This document shows positions 17,907 through 27,029 of a DNA stretch of 64,000 nt, piece by piece. The first letter of the stretch is position 1. Each line of letters starts with the position of its first letter. The stretch lies in assembly GCF_015291645.1 (NCBI RefSeq), contig NZ_CP030055.1, forward strand, positions 3,100,001 to 3,164,000. Direction: 5' to 3'. The notes under the pieces are model-generated. The model had not been told where the DNA came from and did no database searches. It was given only the letters and a program-made list of their open reading frames with translations. The DNA is from Bradyrhizobium sp. CCBAU 53340 (GTDB lineage: Bacteria; Pseudomonadota; Alphaproteobacteria; Rhizobiales; Xanthobacteraceae). Position numbers and translations under genes: made by a program.

Positions 17907-18655
17907 ATGCCGCGTGTGATGCAGGAAGCCGAGCCGTTCTTTTTCAATGGCAATGATATTGCCGTGCTCGTCTTGCATGGTTTCACGGGGACCACGCAGA
18001 GTATGCGCTACTTCGGGCAGGAGCTGCACCGGCGCTATGGGTTTACGGTCCGGGGTCCTCGCCTGGCTGGACACGGCACCACACCCGATGACATGGCAAC
18101 GACCGGCTTTCACGACTGGATCTCTTCGTGCGAAGAGGCACTCCATGAACTGGCCACAGGCGGCAGGTCTGTTTTCATCGCAGGCTTATCCATGGGCGGG
18201 ACACTGGCGCTTAACCTGGCCGCACGTTTTTCTACGGTTGTCCGTGGCATTGTTCCCATAAACAGTCCAATCGGCATTTTCGAACCGCCGCTCGCGGAGT
18301 TGATCCTAAGCAAGTCCGTTCCGGCGCGGGTCCCCGGAATAGGTTCGGATATAAAAGATCCGAGGCGTCCGAGCTCGCCTATTCGGAGCTGCCCGTCAAC
18401 TGCGCACGGGAGGTGTTTGTCTTGGTCGCTGCGACTTCTGCAATTCTTTCCAAGGTAACTTGCCCAGTGCTTGCGATGCACTCCCGTGAAGACCATGTTG
18501 TGCCGGCGCGAAATGGACAAAGAATTCTCGAGAGCGTTGGGTCCGACGACGTCAGGCTGCTGTGGCTGAATAACTACTATCATGTTGCGACTCTCGACAA
18601 CGACAAGGATCTTATCGTCCAGCGCGCAGGGCGATTCATTGAGGAAATCGGCTGA
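17907..18655 (+). pseudogene. Est30-like carboxylesterase/monoglyceride lipase, frameshifted
   Basis: The first frame (from ATG 17907, behind a GGAGAGG ribosome site) encodes VLVLHGFTGTTQSMRYF and the nucleophile motif G-L-S-M-G, and runs correctly to GIGSDIKDP. About position 18364 the reading jumps to another frame, which supplies ASELAYSELPV and then SKVTCPVLAMHSREDHVVP and NYYHVATLDNDKD, holding the catalytic Asp and His. Adding one base there restores a full carboxylesterase of about 249 aa of the Geobacillus Est30 type. Either a recent pseudogene or a sequencing error. It stands alone between the flavonoid-type operon and the SDR/amidase cluster. Confidence 0.82.
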
Positions 18656-18906
18656 TAGCTGACCATACAGTTGCGGCAGGGCCTCGGCTCACGAACAATC
18701 CTACGCGCAAACTTGGATGAGGTAGCGTAGGCCTGGTCGGAGTGTGGAAAGACGGTAGGTTCCAGTGACTCGAACGCCCGGAAGCTTCAGAGCGGCTAAG
18801 ATTCGCTAATCACGACGCCCTCTCGCGGTTGGATATTTGGCTGCAAGCCATTGGTCTCTAATGATCGGATTTTGATAATAGCTTTGGCCTACCATTGAAC
18901 TGTACG

Positions 18907-19686
18907 TCAACGCCTATGGGACAATTGCGTCACTGCGCGACCGGCAGCAGGAATACCCGCCGATAGTCCGCCGTCCACTGCAATGGTTTGGCCGGTGATC
19001 ATTGATGCCTTCTCGGAGACGAGAAACGCAACCGCGTCGGCAACGTTCGCCGGACCTGAAATTCGCGGCAGCGGGCAGAGCGCTTGCAACTCGTCGAATA
19101 CGCCTGGGTTGGCTTCGAGGCGGGCGTTCCAGGCGCGGGTTCGGACGGTCCCTGGTGCGACAGCATTCACTCGGACGCCATGGGGCCCAAGTTCGACGGC
19201 GAGGCATTTTGTCAGATGGATCAACCCCGCCTTTCCGGCGCTGTAGCCCGGGAAGCCATAAACCCCGAGGCCATTGACGGTTGCGATGCTGACGATGCTC
19301 CCTTGCTGCGCAATCAACTGGTCACGGAAAGCCTGAATGCAAAGAAATGCAGAGTCGAGATTGGCGGCGATGTCTTCACGCCAAGTCGCATAGTTCATCG
19401 TGAAGATCGAAGCTCCCTTCGCTCGGCCGACCGTGTTTACGAGAGCGGTGATGTTCCCGAGCTTCATGGCCGCGCCTGCTGCTGCGGAAACCGAAGCAGG
19501 ATCGGTGGCGTCTACTTTGAACGAAACGGCCTGACCACCTTCCATGCGGATGCCGGAGCAAATCTTTTCCGCTCGCTCTTCATCCAGATCGACGCAGACG
19601 ATGCCGAACCCATCGCGCGCGAGAGCCTGACAAACAGCGCTGCCGATATCTCCGGCGCCCCCCGTGACGAAAGCCCAGTTGGTCAT
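18907..19686 (-). CDS. short-chain dehydrogenase/reductase
   Basis: 259-aa classical SDR. The cofactor motif is TGGAGDIG (about residues 7-14), followed by an aspartate that suggests NAD preference, and the active site uses a serine in SIVSIATVNG with the tyrosine and lysine of GYSAGKAGL. ATG 19686 gives the usual MTNWAFVTGG start; an upstream ATG at 19710 would overlap the amidase end. It is the last gene of a minus-strand run of five starting at 25040. Oxidation of a hydroxy intermediate is likely; the substrate is unknown. Confidence 0.88.
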   Translation of the reverse strand: MTNWAFVTGGAGDIGSAVCQALARDGFGIVCVDLDEERAEKICSGIRMEGGQAVSFKVDATDPASVSAAAGAAMKLGNITALVNTVGRAKGASIFTMNYATWREDIAANLDSAFLCIQAFRDQLIAQQGSIVSIATVNGLGVYGFPGYSAGKAGLIHLTKCLAVELGPHGVRVNAVAPGTVRTRAWNARLEANPGVFDELQALCPLPRISGPANVADAVAFLVSEKASMITGQTIAVDGGLSAGIPAAGRAVTQLSHRR

Positions 19687-19696
19687 GTCCAGTCCT

Positions 19697-21127
19697 TTAC
19701 GATGTTGCATGGAGGTGAGGTGGGCGATGCTGCGCCCAAGGTCGCGTCGTCTCGAACCGGGATGCCAGCTGCAAGACGCCGAGATCGTCGAAACGACGTC
19801 CGACGATCTGCAGTCCGACAGGAAAGCCCTCTGATGTGAATCCGCAAGGGATTGAGGCAGCCGGATTGCCCGACAAGTTGAACGGGTATGAAAACTCCGC
19901 CCAGCTCAACCAGTCCCAGGGGTGTTGCGGCCAGTGCGCGGGCTGGAGTCGATCCGCCGGAAACGCGGCGACGGACACGGAGGGTGTTACGAGGAAGTCC
20001 CAATTCTCGAAGAAGCGGTGTATGTCGACCGCATAGGCGTACTTCTTCAGCCGCATGCTCTGATACTCGGCAAGCGTGTAGTTCATTCCAGCGCGGATAC
20101 AAGTCACGAATCCCGGATCCATCTTTGCTTCCCACTCGGGCAGGAGCGATGCGTGACGGGCGGCAAAATGTGCTGGCCAGAAGAAGCGTGCGAGTTCTGG
20201 ACCATGCGGGCCCCAGGCAGGCGTGATTTCCTCGACCGTGAGACCCAATTCGGCTTCGTAGACCTTCAGGGCTGCAGAAACTAGTTCGGCGACCTCGCGG
20301 TCGACCCGCGCGTGACCGAGATCAGGACTGAACGCAACGCGCAGGGGCCGAGGAGAGGTGTCACGCAGTCGGCCGGGATAATCCGCCGGCAGGGACTCCA
20401 AGCTTGTCGGATCCCATGGATGAGGTCCAGCCATTACCTTCAGCATCAGACTCGCGTCAGCGACGCTGCGCGTGATTGGCCCCAAGTGGAGGGTGTTGTC
20501 GCCGGTAGAGGGTGGGTAGATTGGAACGCGCCCATACGTCGGTTTCAGCCCAAATACGCCACAGAAGTGCGCAGGCATGCGGATCGAGCCGGCGCCGTCT
20601 CCGCCCTGGTGAAGGGGCCCATACCCCGCAGCCGCCCCGACGCCCGCGCCCGACGAAGAGGCGCCGGCATTGTAACCGTGCTTCCAAGGGTTATGTGTGG
20701 TGCCGGTCAGCGGCCCTTCGCTGACCCCTTTCCAACCAAACTCCGGTGTCGTGGTCTTGCCCAGGATGATCGCGCCCGCATCCCGCAGCCGCGCCACCAT
20801 CGGCCCAGTGAAATCTGCCATTTTGCCTTTGCTTGTAAAACTCCCGAACTCCGTCGGAAGTCCCGCGATTGCTTCGTGGTCCTTGATCGTGACCGGAATC
20901 CCGTGCAGGGGACCGGACCCTTCCCCCCTCATGAGAGCCTGTTCAGCTTTTCGTGCTTGGTCTAGAGCCATCTCCGGGATCAATCGGGCAAAGGCATTTA
21001 GACGCGGCTCCAGACGCTCAATGCGTTCGAGAATGGTTTGCACGAGCTCTACTGGGGACAGCGCTCGCGATTGGTAGAAACGCACTAATTCAGCGGCGGA
21101 TGCGAAACAAAGATCTTCGGCGTTCAT
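19697..21127 (-). CDS. amidase (amidase-signature family)
   Basis: 476-aa amidase-signature hydrolase. The Ser-cisSer-Lys triad is visible as Lys82 (VTIKDHEA), the cis-serine Ser157/158 in GASSSGAG and nucleophile Ser181 in AGSIRMPAHFCG. Length and the C-terminal SGNPAASIPCG block are normal for GatA-like stand-alone amidases. It sits 11 bases upstream of the SDR and 8 bases downstream of the solute-binding-protein gene, so an operon is certain. It probably releases an amino acid or amine from an imported amide. Confidence 0.9.
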   Translation of the reverse strand: MNAEDLCFASAAELVRFYQSRALSPVELVQTILERIERLEPRLNAFARLIPEMALDQARKAEQALMRGEGSGPLHGIPVTIKDHEAIAGLPTEFGSFTSKGKMADFTGPMVARLRDAGAIILGKTTTPEFGWKGVSEGPLTGTTHNPWKHGYNAGASSSGAGVGAAAGYGPLHQGGDGAGSIRMPAHFCGVFGLKPTYGRVPIYPPSTGDNTLHLGPITRSVADASLMLKVMAGPHPWDPTSLESLPADYPGRLRDTSPRPLRVAFSPDLGHARVDREVAELVSAALKVYEAELGLTVEEITPAWGPHGPELARFFWPAHFAARHASLLPEWEAKMDPGFVTCIRAGMNYTLAEYQSMRLKKYAYAVDIHRFFENWDFLVTPSVSVAAFPADRLQPAHWPQHPWDWLSWAEFSYPFNLSGNPAASIPCGFTSEGFPVGLQIVGRRFDDLGVLQLASRFETTRPWAQHRPPHLHATS

Positions 21128-21134
21128 AGGACAA

Positions 21135-22724
21135 TCAGCCCTTCTTCAAATTCCAGAAGACCGGCATGCCGTCGACCATACCAGTCAGATTTGAGCGATA
21201 GGCGGTCGGTTGGTAGTAAAACCCCAGCGGAATGTACGGCACATCCTCAAAGGCCTGTCTTTGCATCGAGTCGACAATCTTTTTCTGCTCGGCCATATCG
21301 GCTGTGTTCATGTAGGCGTCACGGTAACCTTCCAGAGCAACGCTGGTCGGCCAGCCGGCGCCCGAGAAGCCGGCGGCGCCGATGCCTCTCAGGAAGGTGT
21401 GACTGATCGGGTTAAGCCCCAAGATGCCGGAAGTATAATTGCACCAGACACTCCAGCCACCGCGATCGGCGGGCTGCTGCGAGTTGAGGCGGGGCAGTAC
21501 CGTTCCCCAGTCCAGCGCTTGGTAGTCCAGATTGACGCCGCTGCGCCGGAACATGTCCGCGGCGATTTCGCTCATCGCATTCAGGGATGGGATGTCGGAG
21601 GGAACCAGAAGCACGACCTTCTCGCCGTTGTACCCGGCCGCTTGGAGCTCCTTCTTGACCTTCTCGATGCTGCGTGGCTGCTTGAAGACATCGAGGCCAA
21701 CGTCGCTGGCCGCGGGCGAGTTGGGTAAGAAGAAGCCGACGTCGTCCTTCCAGAGACCATGGTCCTCGCCCATTACAGCAGTCATGTAATCGGCTTGATT
21801 GACGGCGGCGAGGAATGCACGGCGAATGGCCGGATTGTTGAACGGCGGCTGCAGGTGGTTGAACTGCAGGAGTGCAAGATAGCCAGCCTTGTCCTTTACG
21901 TCGACGGTCACGCCGCGCAATGACTTTAGCTGAGGTAGAAGATCGGCAGTAGGCTGCTCCCACCAATCCATCTCGCCGACCCGAAGGGCTGCCGCGGCAG
22001 TCGATGCATCGGGCAACGTGTGCCATTCGACGCGATCGACGTGAACGATCTTCGCTCCCGCGGTGAGGCCTGGGGCCTCTTGCCGGGGGGCATAGCCTGC
22101 GAACTTCTCGTACACGGCGCGCGTGCCGGCCAGGCGCTCGTCGGTTCGGAAGCGGAAGGGGCCACTTCCGATCATTTCAGTGATCTGCTTTGCGGGATCC
22201 GTCTGGGCGAGACGCTCGGGCATGATGAAGCAACACCTTGACGGCTTGCCGAGCGCAAAGGGCAACGACGGAAACGGTTGCTTGAGCCGAAAGCGGATGA
22301 CCTTGTCGCTGGGGGCACTCAATTCATCCGTGATGGCGGCGAGCTGCTTGCCCAGGACATCGAGGCGCCACCAGCGCTCGATACTCGCCACTGCGTCCTT
22401 TGCGAGAACCGGAGTGCCGTCGTGAAAAATCAGCCCATCGCGCAATGTGATGGTCCAGCGTCGGCCGTCATCCTCCACGAGATGGCCGGCGACCATCTGT
22501 GGCTGGATGGTGAATGACGCGTCCATCCCGTACAAGGTGTCGAACACCATCAGCCCATGGTTGCGGCTGACCAGGGCCGGGCTTTGCACCGGGTCCAGCA
22601 GGGCCAGGTCCGACTGAGGGATGAATTTCACGACCGGCCGGCTCTGTGCTCGACTGACTGCGGGACTGAACAACGGCAGTATCGATGCGCCTGCGCCTTT
22701 GAGGAGGGTTCTGCGAGTGACCAT
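21135..22724 (-). CDS. peptide/opine-type ABC solute-binding protein
   Basis: 529-aa SBP_bac_5 protein. It begins MVTRRTLLKGAG with a twin-arginine-like signal ending in A-Q-S, so export through Tat is likely. Internal segments such as WTITLRDGLIFHDGTPVLAKD and GPFRFR are typical of dipeptide/nickel/opine binders. ATG 22724 is chosen because the signal peptide begins there. No permease or ATPase gene is in the cluster, so it must share a transporter encoded elsewhere. The enzymes around it suggest an amide or D-amino-acid conjugate as ligand. Confidence 0.88.
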   Translation of the reverse strand: MVTRRTLLKGAGASILPLFSPAVSRAQSRPVVKFIPQSDLALLDPVQSPALVSRNHGLMVFDTLYGMDASFTIQPQMVAGHLVEDDGRRWTITLRDGLIFHDGTPVLAKDAVASIERWWRLDVLGKQLAAITDELSAPSDKVIRFRLKQPFPSLPFALGKPSRCCFIMPERLAQTDPAKQITEMIGSGPFRFRTDERLAGTRAVYEKFAGYAPRQEAPGLTAGAKIVHVDRVEWHTLPDASTAAAALRVGEMDWWEQPTADLLPQLKSLRGVTVDVKDKAGYLALLQFNHLQPPFNNPAIRRAFLAAVNQADYMTAVMGEDHGLWKDDVGFFLPNSPAASDVGLDVFKQPRSIEKVKKELQAAGYNGEKVVLLVPSDIPSLNAMSEIAADMFRRSGVNLDYQALDWGTVLPRLNSQQPADRGGWSVWCNYTSGILGLNPISHTFLRGIGAAGFSGAGWPTSVALEGYRDAYMNTADMAEQKKIVDSMQRQAFEDVPYIPLGFYYQPTAYRSNLTGMVDGMPVFWNLKKG

Positions 22725-22806
22725 GTCGTGCGCTCCGTAAGTTCCTGAATTCAGATGTAGCAGGGTGGTTCGTCGCAACTCATGCGGCGCCGGCGATTGC
22801 CGCGCC

Positions 22807-24108
22807 TCAAAAATAGGTCCTCAGGCTCCGCGTGATCCGATAGTCATCGTCGACCATGTGTACGATCCTCCACTTGTCGAACGTCAAACAGGGGTGAGAG
22901 ATGCCAAGCGCCACCATGTCTCCCACTCGGAGCTGCGAACTCGCTGGTAGCGTCATGTGGCAATGCTGATCATTCAGTCCTGTGACTTTGTGCTCTGGAG
23001 GGATCGGGAGAGGTCTCCTCATCCCGCTATTCGGCCTAAACCAGCTCAGCGCTACCGGTGGCTCGTCAGGGGAGATGTCGCGTTTGCCCAATCCAAGGAT
23101 TGCCTTCTGCGGCTCGGGACGTGACTGGACGTAGCTCCAGACTTCGAGTGCCGGGCGGAGGCCCTCGTCGTTCGCGACGATGGCTGGGCTCCGCTCGCGA
23201 AGCCGCTCGAAAGCGCGCGTGTACATGATGGCGTCGTGCGTGATGTAGCAACCGGATCTCAGAACCACGTGATGTGGCCGACCGAGATGGGCTTGCTTGA
23301 GTTTGGTCGCCACGATGTCGAAATAGGATGATCCGCCTGCGCTCAAGATCGGCTCGTCCACCGAGAGCAGATGCTCCGTTGCGCACCGCTCCGCGAGATC
23401 GACCATGCAATCCAGGAACGCTTCGACCTTGGCAGCCGCCTCGGCTGGCTGAGGCGAATTGAGTAGGCCCTCGAAACCTTCGATTCCCACCAAACTAAGT
23501 CCGGCCGTTGCCGCAACGACGCGAGCGAGATCCAAAGCTTGGGCGACGGAGCGGCACCCAGTGCGTCCACCCGGATAACCCAGCTCGACCAGCACATTCA
23601 CCGCTCGCGGCAATCGCATCATCGATGCTTGTCGCGCGATGGATTTGGCATGCTCGGCGTCGTCGACAAGGCAATAGAATTCAAAATCCGGATCGTTGCG
23701 GATTTCCGAGAGAGCGAATTCGATGGCAGCGCGACCGACAAGCTGGTTTGCCAGGAATATCCTGCTGTGGCCGAACGCTCTTGCGACCCTAATTTGATGC
23801 GTTGTGGATAGAGTAATCGCCCACGCACCGTCCGCGATTTGGAGATCGAACAGATCAGGCGCCATCGTGGTTTTGCCGTGAGGAGCGAACCGGACATTCT
23901 GGGCGCTCAAGAACCGCTTCATCCAGGCGCTGTTGTGTCGTAGGGCCGATTCTCTGATGACGGCCGCGGGTAGGGGGAGGTCTTCTCTCAGAATCTCCCA
24001 GCCCTGCTTGGGCACATCGTCGAGCAAGATGTTCTCGGAGGTTGGCGGAATGCCCTTTTCCCAAGGCTCTAGACCGGCCTGGGCGATCCCGATTTTTGAT
24101 TTGTTCAT
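22807..24108 (-). CDS. PLP-dependent D-serine dehydratase/D-threonine aldolase-like enzyme
   Basis: 433-aa fold-type III PLP enzyme with an alanine-racemase-like barrel and a C-terminal DSD1-type domain. The Schiff-base lysine is Lys79 in FAPHGKTTMAP. His405 and Cys407 in ISHPCLTFDKW match the zinc-binding pair of eukaryotic-type D-serine dehydratase. The N-terminal 30 residues are typical of the 'amino acid deaminase' branch. It overlaps the SMP-30 gene by four bases (ATGA). The expected reaction is removal of ammonia from, or retro-aldol cleavage of, a beta-hydroxy D-amino acid; these cannot be separated by sequence. Confidence 0.85.
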   Translation of the reverse strand: MNKSKIGIAQAGLEPWEKGIPPTSENILLDDVPKQGWEILREDLPLPAAVIRESALRHNSAWMKRFLSAQNVRFAPHGKTTMAPDLFDLQIADGAWAITLSTTHQIRVARAFGHSRIFLANQLVGRAAIEFALSEIRNDPDFEFYCLVDDAEHAKSIARQASMMRLPRAVNVLVELGYPGGRTGCRSVAQALDLARVVAATAGLSLVGIEGFEGLLNSPQPAEAAAKVEAFLDCMVDLAERCATEHLLSVDEPILSAGGSSYFDIVATKLKQAHLGRPHHVVLRSGCYITHDAIMYTRAFERLRERSPAIVANDEGLRPALEVWSYVQSRPEPQKAILGLGKRDISPDEPPVALSWFRPNSGMRRPLPIPPEHKVTGLNDQHCHMTLPASSQLRVGDMVALGISHPCLTFDKWRIVHMVDDDYRITRSLRTYF

Positions 24109-25040
24109 TGCTCTGCCTCTCGCGCGAAGCGCGGCTCTGCCGCGCAAGTGCCGGCGTCGTCCCGCATAGTTCCGAAGACCGCCTCGGAAACGCCGGTGGT
24201 CTCTGTGCGAAAGGCGATGACTGTCCCGGTCTCTGCTCTCCCCGAACGATCCGTCGCGAGCGAGGTGACGAAGACGGTTTTTCCGTCAGGTCCGCCGAAG
24301 CAAGGCATCGTGGGTGCGGACACCGGCAAAGTGATGCTGTCGACGAGCACGCCGTCGGGCGAGAACCTGTTGATGCAACCCGCTGTGACGCCGGCGCTCC
24401 AGTACAGGCCATTCACATCAACGGCGGCACCGTCCGGAAGTCCGTCCTTCTCGGTGAGAGCCGCGAACGACCTAGCCCTTCCGAGACGACCAGATCGTGC
24501 GTCGAAGTCGAACGCGCGGATCTCGCCCGCATTACTGCACGCGCGGCTATCGGCGTGATACATGGTTCCGGCATCGGGACTCCAAGCCAGCCCATTCGAG
24601 ACCTTGAGACCATCAATGACACGTTCGCAGGAGCCGGTCGGGGTAATTCGATAGAGAGCTCCGGAAGCCACGCGTGGGATGGCGTCGTGCATGCTGCCAA
24701 CCCAGAAGCAACCATCCGGGCCGATCCTGCCGTCGTTCAGGCGGTTGGTCGTACGGTCAGGCTCAGGGTGAACGAGAAAATCGAGCGTCTCCCGCGCAGG
24801 ATCGAACAGGTGGATGCCACTCCTCAGAGCGAGGACAAGGCGTCCATCCTGAGCGAAAGCCAGACTGCCGACCGCAGATGGCATGGCATAAGCGGCCGAT
24901 TTTTTGGTCTTTGGGTCGAGCCAATGGATCGACGGCGACACGATGTCGACGAACCAGAGCACGTTTCGGGTGGTGTCCCACACCGGGCTTTCGCCGATCG
25001 CAAGACCAAAATCGATGAGTGTCTCGAAGCTGAACGTCAC
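24105..25040 (-). CDS. SMP-30/gluconolactonase family protein
   Basis: 311-aa six-bladed propeller lactonase. Metal-ligand positions are visible as Glu17 in IGESPVW, an asparagine in NRLNDG, one in VSNGLAWSP and an aspartate in PDGAAVD. It is first in the five-gene run, with divergent GntR control. The family hydrolyses sugar or small lactones in the cytoplasm. With an amidase, a D-amino-acid enzyme and an SDR, it could open a lactone formed in the degradation of an acyl-homoserine-lactone-like or sugar-amino-acid conjugate; that is speculative. Confidence 0.87.
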   Translation of the reverse strand: MTFSFETLIDFGLAIGESPVWDTTRNVLWFVDIVSPSIHWLDPKTKKSAAYAMPSAVGSLAFAQDGRLVLALRSGIHLFDPARETLDFLVHPEPDRTTNRLNDGRIGPDGCFWVGSMHDAIPRVASGALYRITPTGSCERVIDGLKVSNGLAWSPDAGTMYHADSRACSNAGEIRAFDFDARSGRLGRARSFAALTEKDGLPDGAAVDVNGLYWSAGVTAGCINRFSPDGVLVDSITLPVSAPTMPCFGGPDGKTVFVTSLATDRSGRAETGTVIAFRTETTGVSEAVFGTMRDDAGTCAAEPRFAREAEQ

Positions 25041-25087
25041 CGAAAAGACCCTGTTCCCTGGAGCTTGATGTACTCACCAGTACAAAG

Positions 25088-25103
25088 TTTTGATATATCA
25101 AAA
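25088..25103. promoter_or_regulatory. perfect palindromic operator candidate
   Basis: TTTTGATATATCAAAA is a perfect 16-bp palindrome in the 202-base divergent region between the SMP-30 operon and the GntR gene, 48 bases before the lactonase start. Its size fits a GntR dimer. Confidence 0.6.
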
Positions 25104-25150
25104 ATGTGTATTTGTCTACATTTAGGCGATATCATCCAATATGTCCGCTT

Positions 25151-25164
25151 TTTGATATGCCAAA
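25151..25164. promoter_or_regulatory. second operator candidate, two mismatches
   Basis: TTTGATATGCCAAA repeats the 25088 palindrome core with two changes, about 60 bases away and nearer the GntR gene. Paired sites of this kind would let the regulator control both directions. Confidence 0.5.
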
Positions 25165-25242
25165 TGTCACTAAATTGAGCGCGGGCTTGCCTTTAGTGCA
25201 GGCATAGCCGCAGATGTTCGCCCTGAGGAAATAGGATCGAGA

Positions 25243-26001
25243 ATGAGCGCGGATGTGATCGAGCCCGAGGCTGCGGACCAAGTCGCACGGGACAGCCTGT
25301 CGGAGCGCGTCTACGCGCAACTGCGTCTCGAATTGATGATGGGCATGTACGAGCCCGGCGCGCGTCTGAACATCCGCCGGATCGCCGCCACTTCCGACAT
25401 CTCGCCGACACCGGTCCGCGAAGCCGTGATGCAGTTGGTGCGGGAAGGAGCCCTGGAGCTAAAACTCGGACATCAAGCGCGAGTGCCGGTGTTGAGTGTC
25501 CGTGAATACATCGAAATTCGGGAAACCAGAGCGCCTTTGGAACGCTTGGCGAGCGAGTTGGCGGCTGTGCACATCACCAAGGATGAAATCGCATCGCTGC
25601 GCGATCTGCACCGCCGCTTCATCGAGGCCGAACGTGAAGGGAGGTGGAAAGACGCACTGGCGGTAAATCAGGAGTTTCACTTCCTCATCTATCGATCCAG
25701 TCAAAACGCGACTCTCGTCAGGGTGATCGAGAACCTATGGCTTCTGATCGGGCCGTTCATAAACCATCAGTACCCATTGGTGCAGCGAGCTCACATCGAG
25801 CTCCATCCTCACCTCCTCGTCATTGATGCCCTCGAACGACGATCGCCCAGCGAAGCCGGCGAGCTGATCGTGCGCGACTTGCGGGAGGGATCCTATCTTA
25901 TTCTCTCTCATCTCGGAGACGAAAAGAGCAAGAAGCGACGAGGCCGGAAATCCCGAAGCGAAGGCGCGTATTCCTTCTCTGGAAAATCCAAAACCTCGTA
26001 A
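25243..26001 (+). CDS. GntR-family (FCD) transcriptional regulator
   Basis: 252-aa FadR-type regulator. The winged helix covers about residues 20-85 (RIAATSDISPTPVREAVMQL) and the all-helical FCD ligand domain follows, with histidines in FHFLIYR and the HIELHPHLLVIDAL segment as likely metal ligands. A basic tail (KSKKRRGRKSR) ends the protein. It is divergent from the SMP-30/DSD1/amidase operon across two palindromic sites, so it is its likely repressor, with a pathway acid as effector. Confidence 0.88.
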   Translation: MSADVIEPEAADQVARDSLSERVYAQLRLELMMGMYEPGARLNIRRIAATSDISPTPVREAVMQLVREGALELKLGHQARVPVLSVREYIEIRETRAPLERLASELAAVHITKDEIASLRDLHRRFIEAEREGRWKDALAVNQEFHFLIYRSSQNATLVRVIENLWLLIGPFINHQYPLVQRAHIELHPHLLVIDALERRSPSEAGELIVRDLREGSYLILSHLGDEKSKKRRGRKSRSEGAYSFSGKSKTS

Positions 26002-26295
26002 GCGGTCAGAATGGACGAACCGCGCTGGGGCGCTGGTGCGGCGTTTTGTATCGGACGATATTGCTGGGTGCCTCGTAACGAGCAGAGCCAACCAGCGCGC
26101 AAGACATCGCATCCTTGAGGGGGAGCAGTGTCCGGCGCCGTCCCGTGTCCGTAGCTAGGAGGCGACCTTCAAGTTTGGAAATATCTGATAAGAAATTGAT
26201 ATCAGTCGGGGCGAATTCGGCTTTTTTCAATCGCCGCTCGGATTCGTTCAGTTTTCAAACTGTTCGTGCATCGGCAGACCAGATGCGCCCCCCAA

Positions 26296-26359
26296 GTTAG
26301 GCTGCCCTTCGATAAGAAAATAGGGCTTCCGAAATAGTGGGCTTCGCGATGTAGCGGAC
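26296..26359 (+). repeat. diverged 63-bp repeat, copy B
   Basis: Partner of 17774-17836. Its minus-strand frame continues further and reads GFESLVRYIAKPTISEAL then FSYRRAA-stop. The upstream part contains a GGTTCGAGTC string like a tRNA T-loop, which hints that the repeat family may come from a tRNA flank. Confidence 0.6.
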
Positions 26360-26814
26360 CAATGACTCGAACCCTCGACAACTCCAAGAACTCAGTCAAG
26401 CACGACCTGCTCTTCGTCGAGAGTGTGCAACCGAGCCATTCCGACAAGGGCAGAACCTGTTGGCGGCTCATTGCAGGATCGAAGAGAGGTTTGTTGGAAT
26501 AGCTATTGATTTTACCAGGAAATCATACGCCTCGTAATCGGCGGCTCAAGCGCAGGGTGCTGCCACCTACAATTTGGAAGCGCACCGCGCGGCCGAGAAC
26601 GAGATCCCGTCTAAGCTCCCAGGCGGTCTCATCTTGCCGTCAGCTGTCGTTCTCGCGGAGAAATGCCGCAATGAAATCGCAACGAATTGAGCGAAACGAA
26701 CGTGAACAGAACGCGACCGACGGGGCTGCCGTGCCAAGAAAGATCAATAACTTAGAAGATGCTCACTGCGTTCGGGACGCAGGGAACGCCCTCGGTCAGA
26801 TCGCCACTCGAACG

Positions 26815-26852
26815 GAATGTCGGTATCGGTGGTTGCGCCTCCTGGATTTGAA
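26815..26852 (+). repeat. 38-bp direct repeat, copy 1 (left end of nucleoside cassette)
   Basis: Identical at 37 of 38 positions to 35467-35504, same orientation. Read on the minus strand, it contains TTCAAATCC and CGCAACCA at the spacing found at the 3' end of an initiator-type tRNA, with six different bases in between. The two copies bracket exactly the eight genes of the nucleoside cassette. Confidence 0.85.
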
Positions 26853-27029
26853 GCTACCCCGGACATTTTCCCAGATGACTTTTGTAGAGGCTGAGGCGGT
26901 GCAGACTTCAACCTATTCGGCGAGTATCAAAGTGGCCCCCAAGAAAGGAAAAACTGGTTCTTAAGAGCCGCCCGAAAGACCGATATGCAAGGTTCTGCAG
27001 TAATCCGGTCGAAATGTAGAGGGGCAATT

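Larger units (their letters stand above)
26002..27029. other. 1-kb intergenic region with repeats, no credible gene
   Basis: Holds copy B of the diverged 63-bp repeat (26296-26359) and copy 1 of the 38-bp direct repeat (26815-26852). The open frames in between lack ribosome sites, family motifs and consistent codon choice. It looks like insertion debris between two gene clusters. Confidence 0.5.

Noticed and set aside
26506..26964. 152-codon frame between the repeat blocks
   Set aside because: No ribosome site, Arg/Ser-rich composition, and it runs through the 38-bp repeat; not a credible gene.
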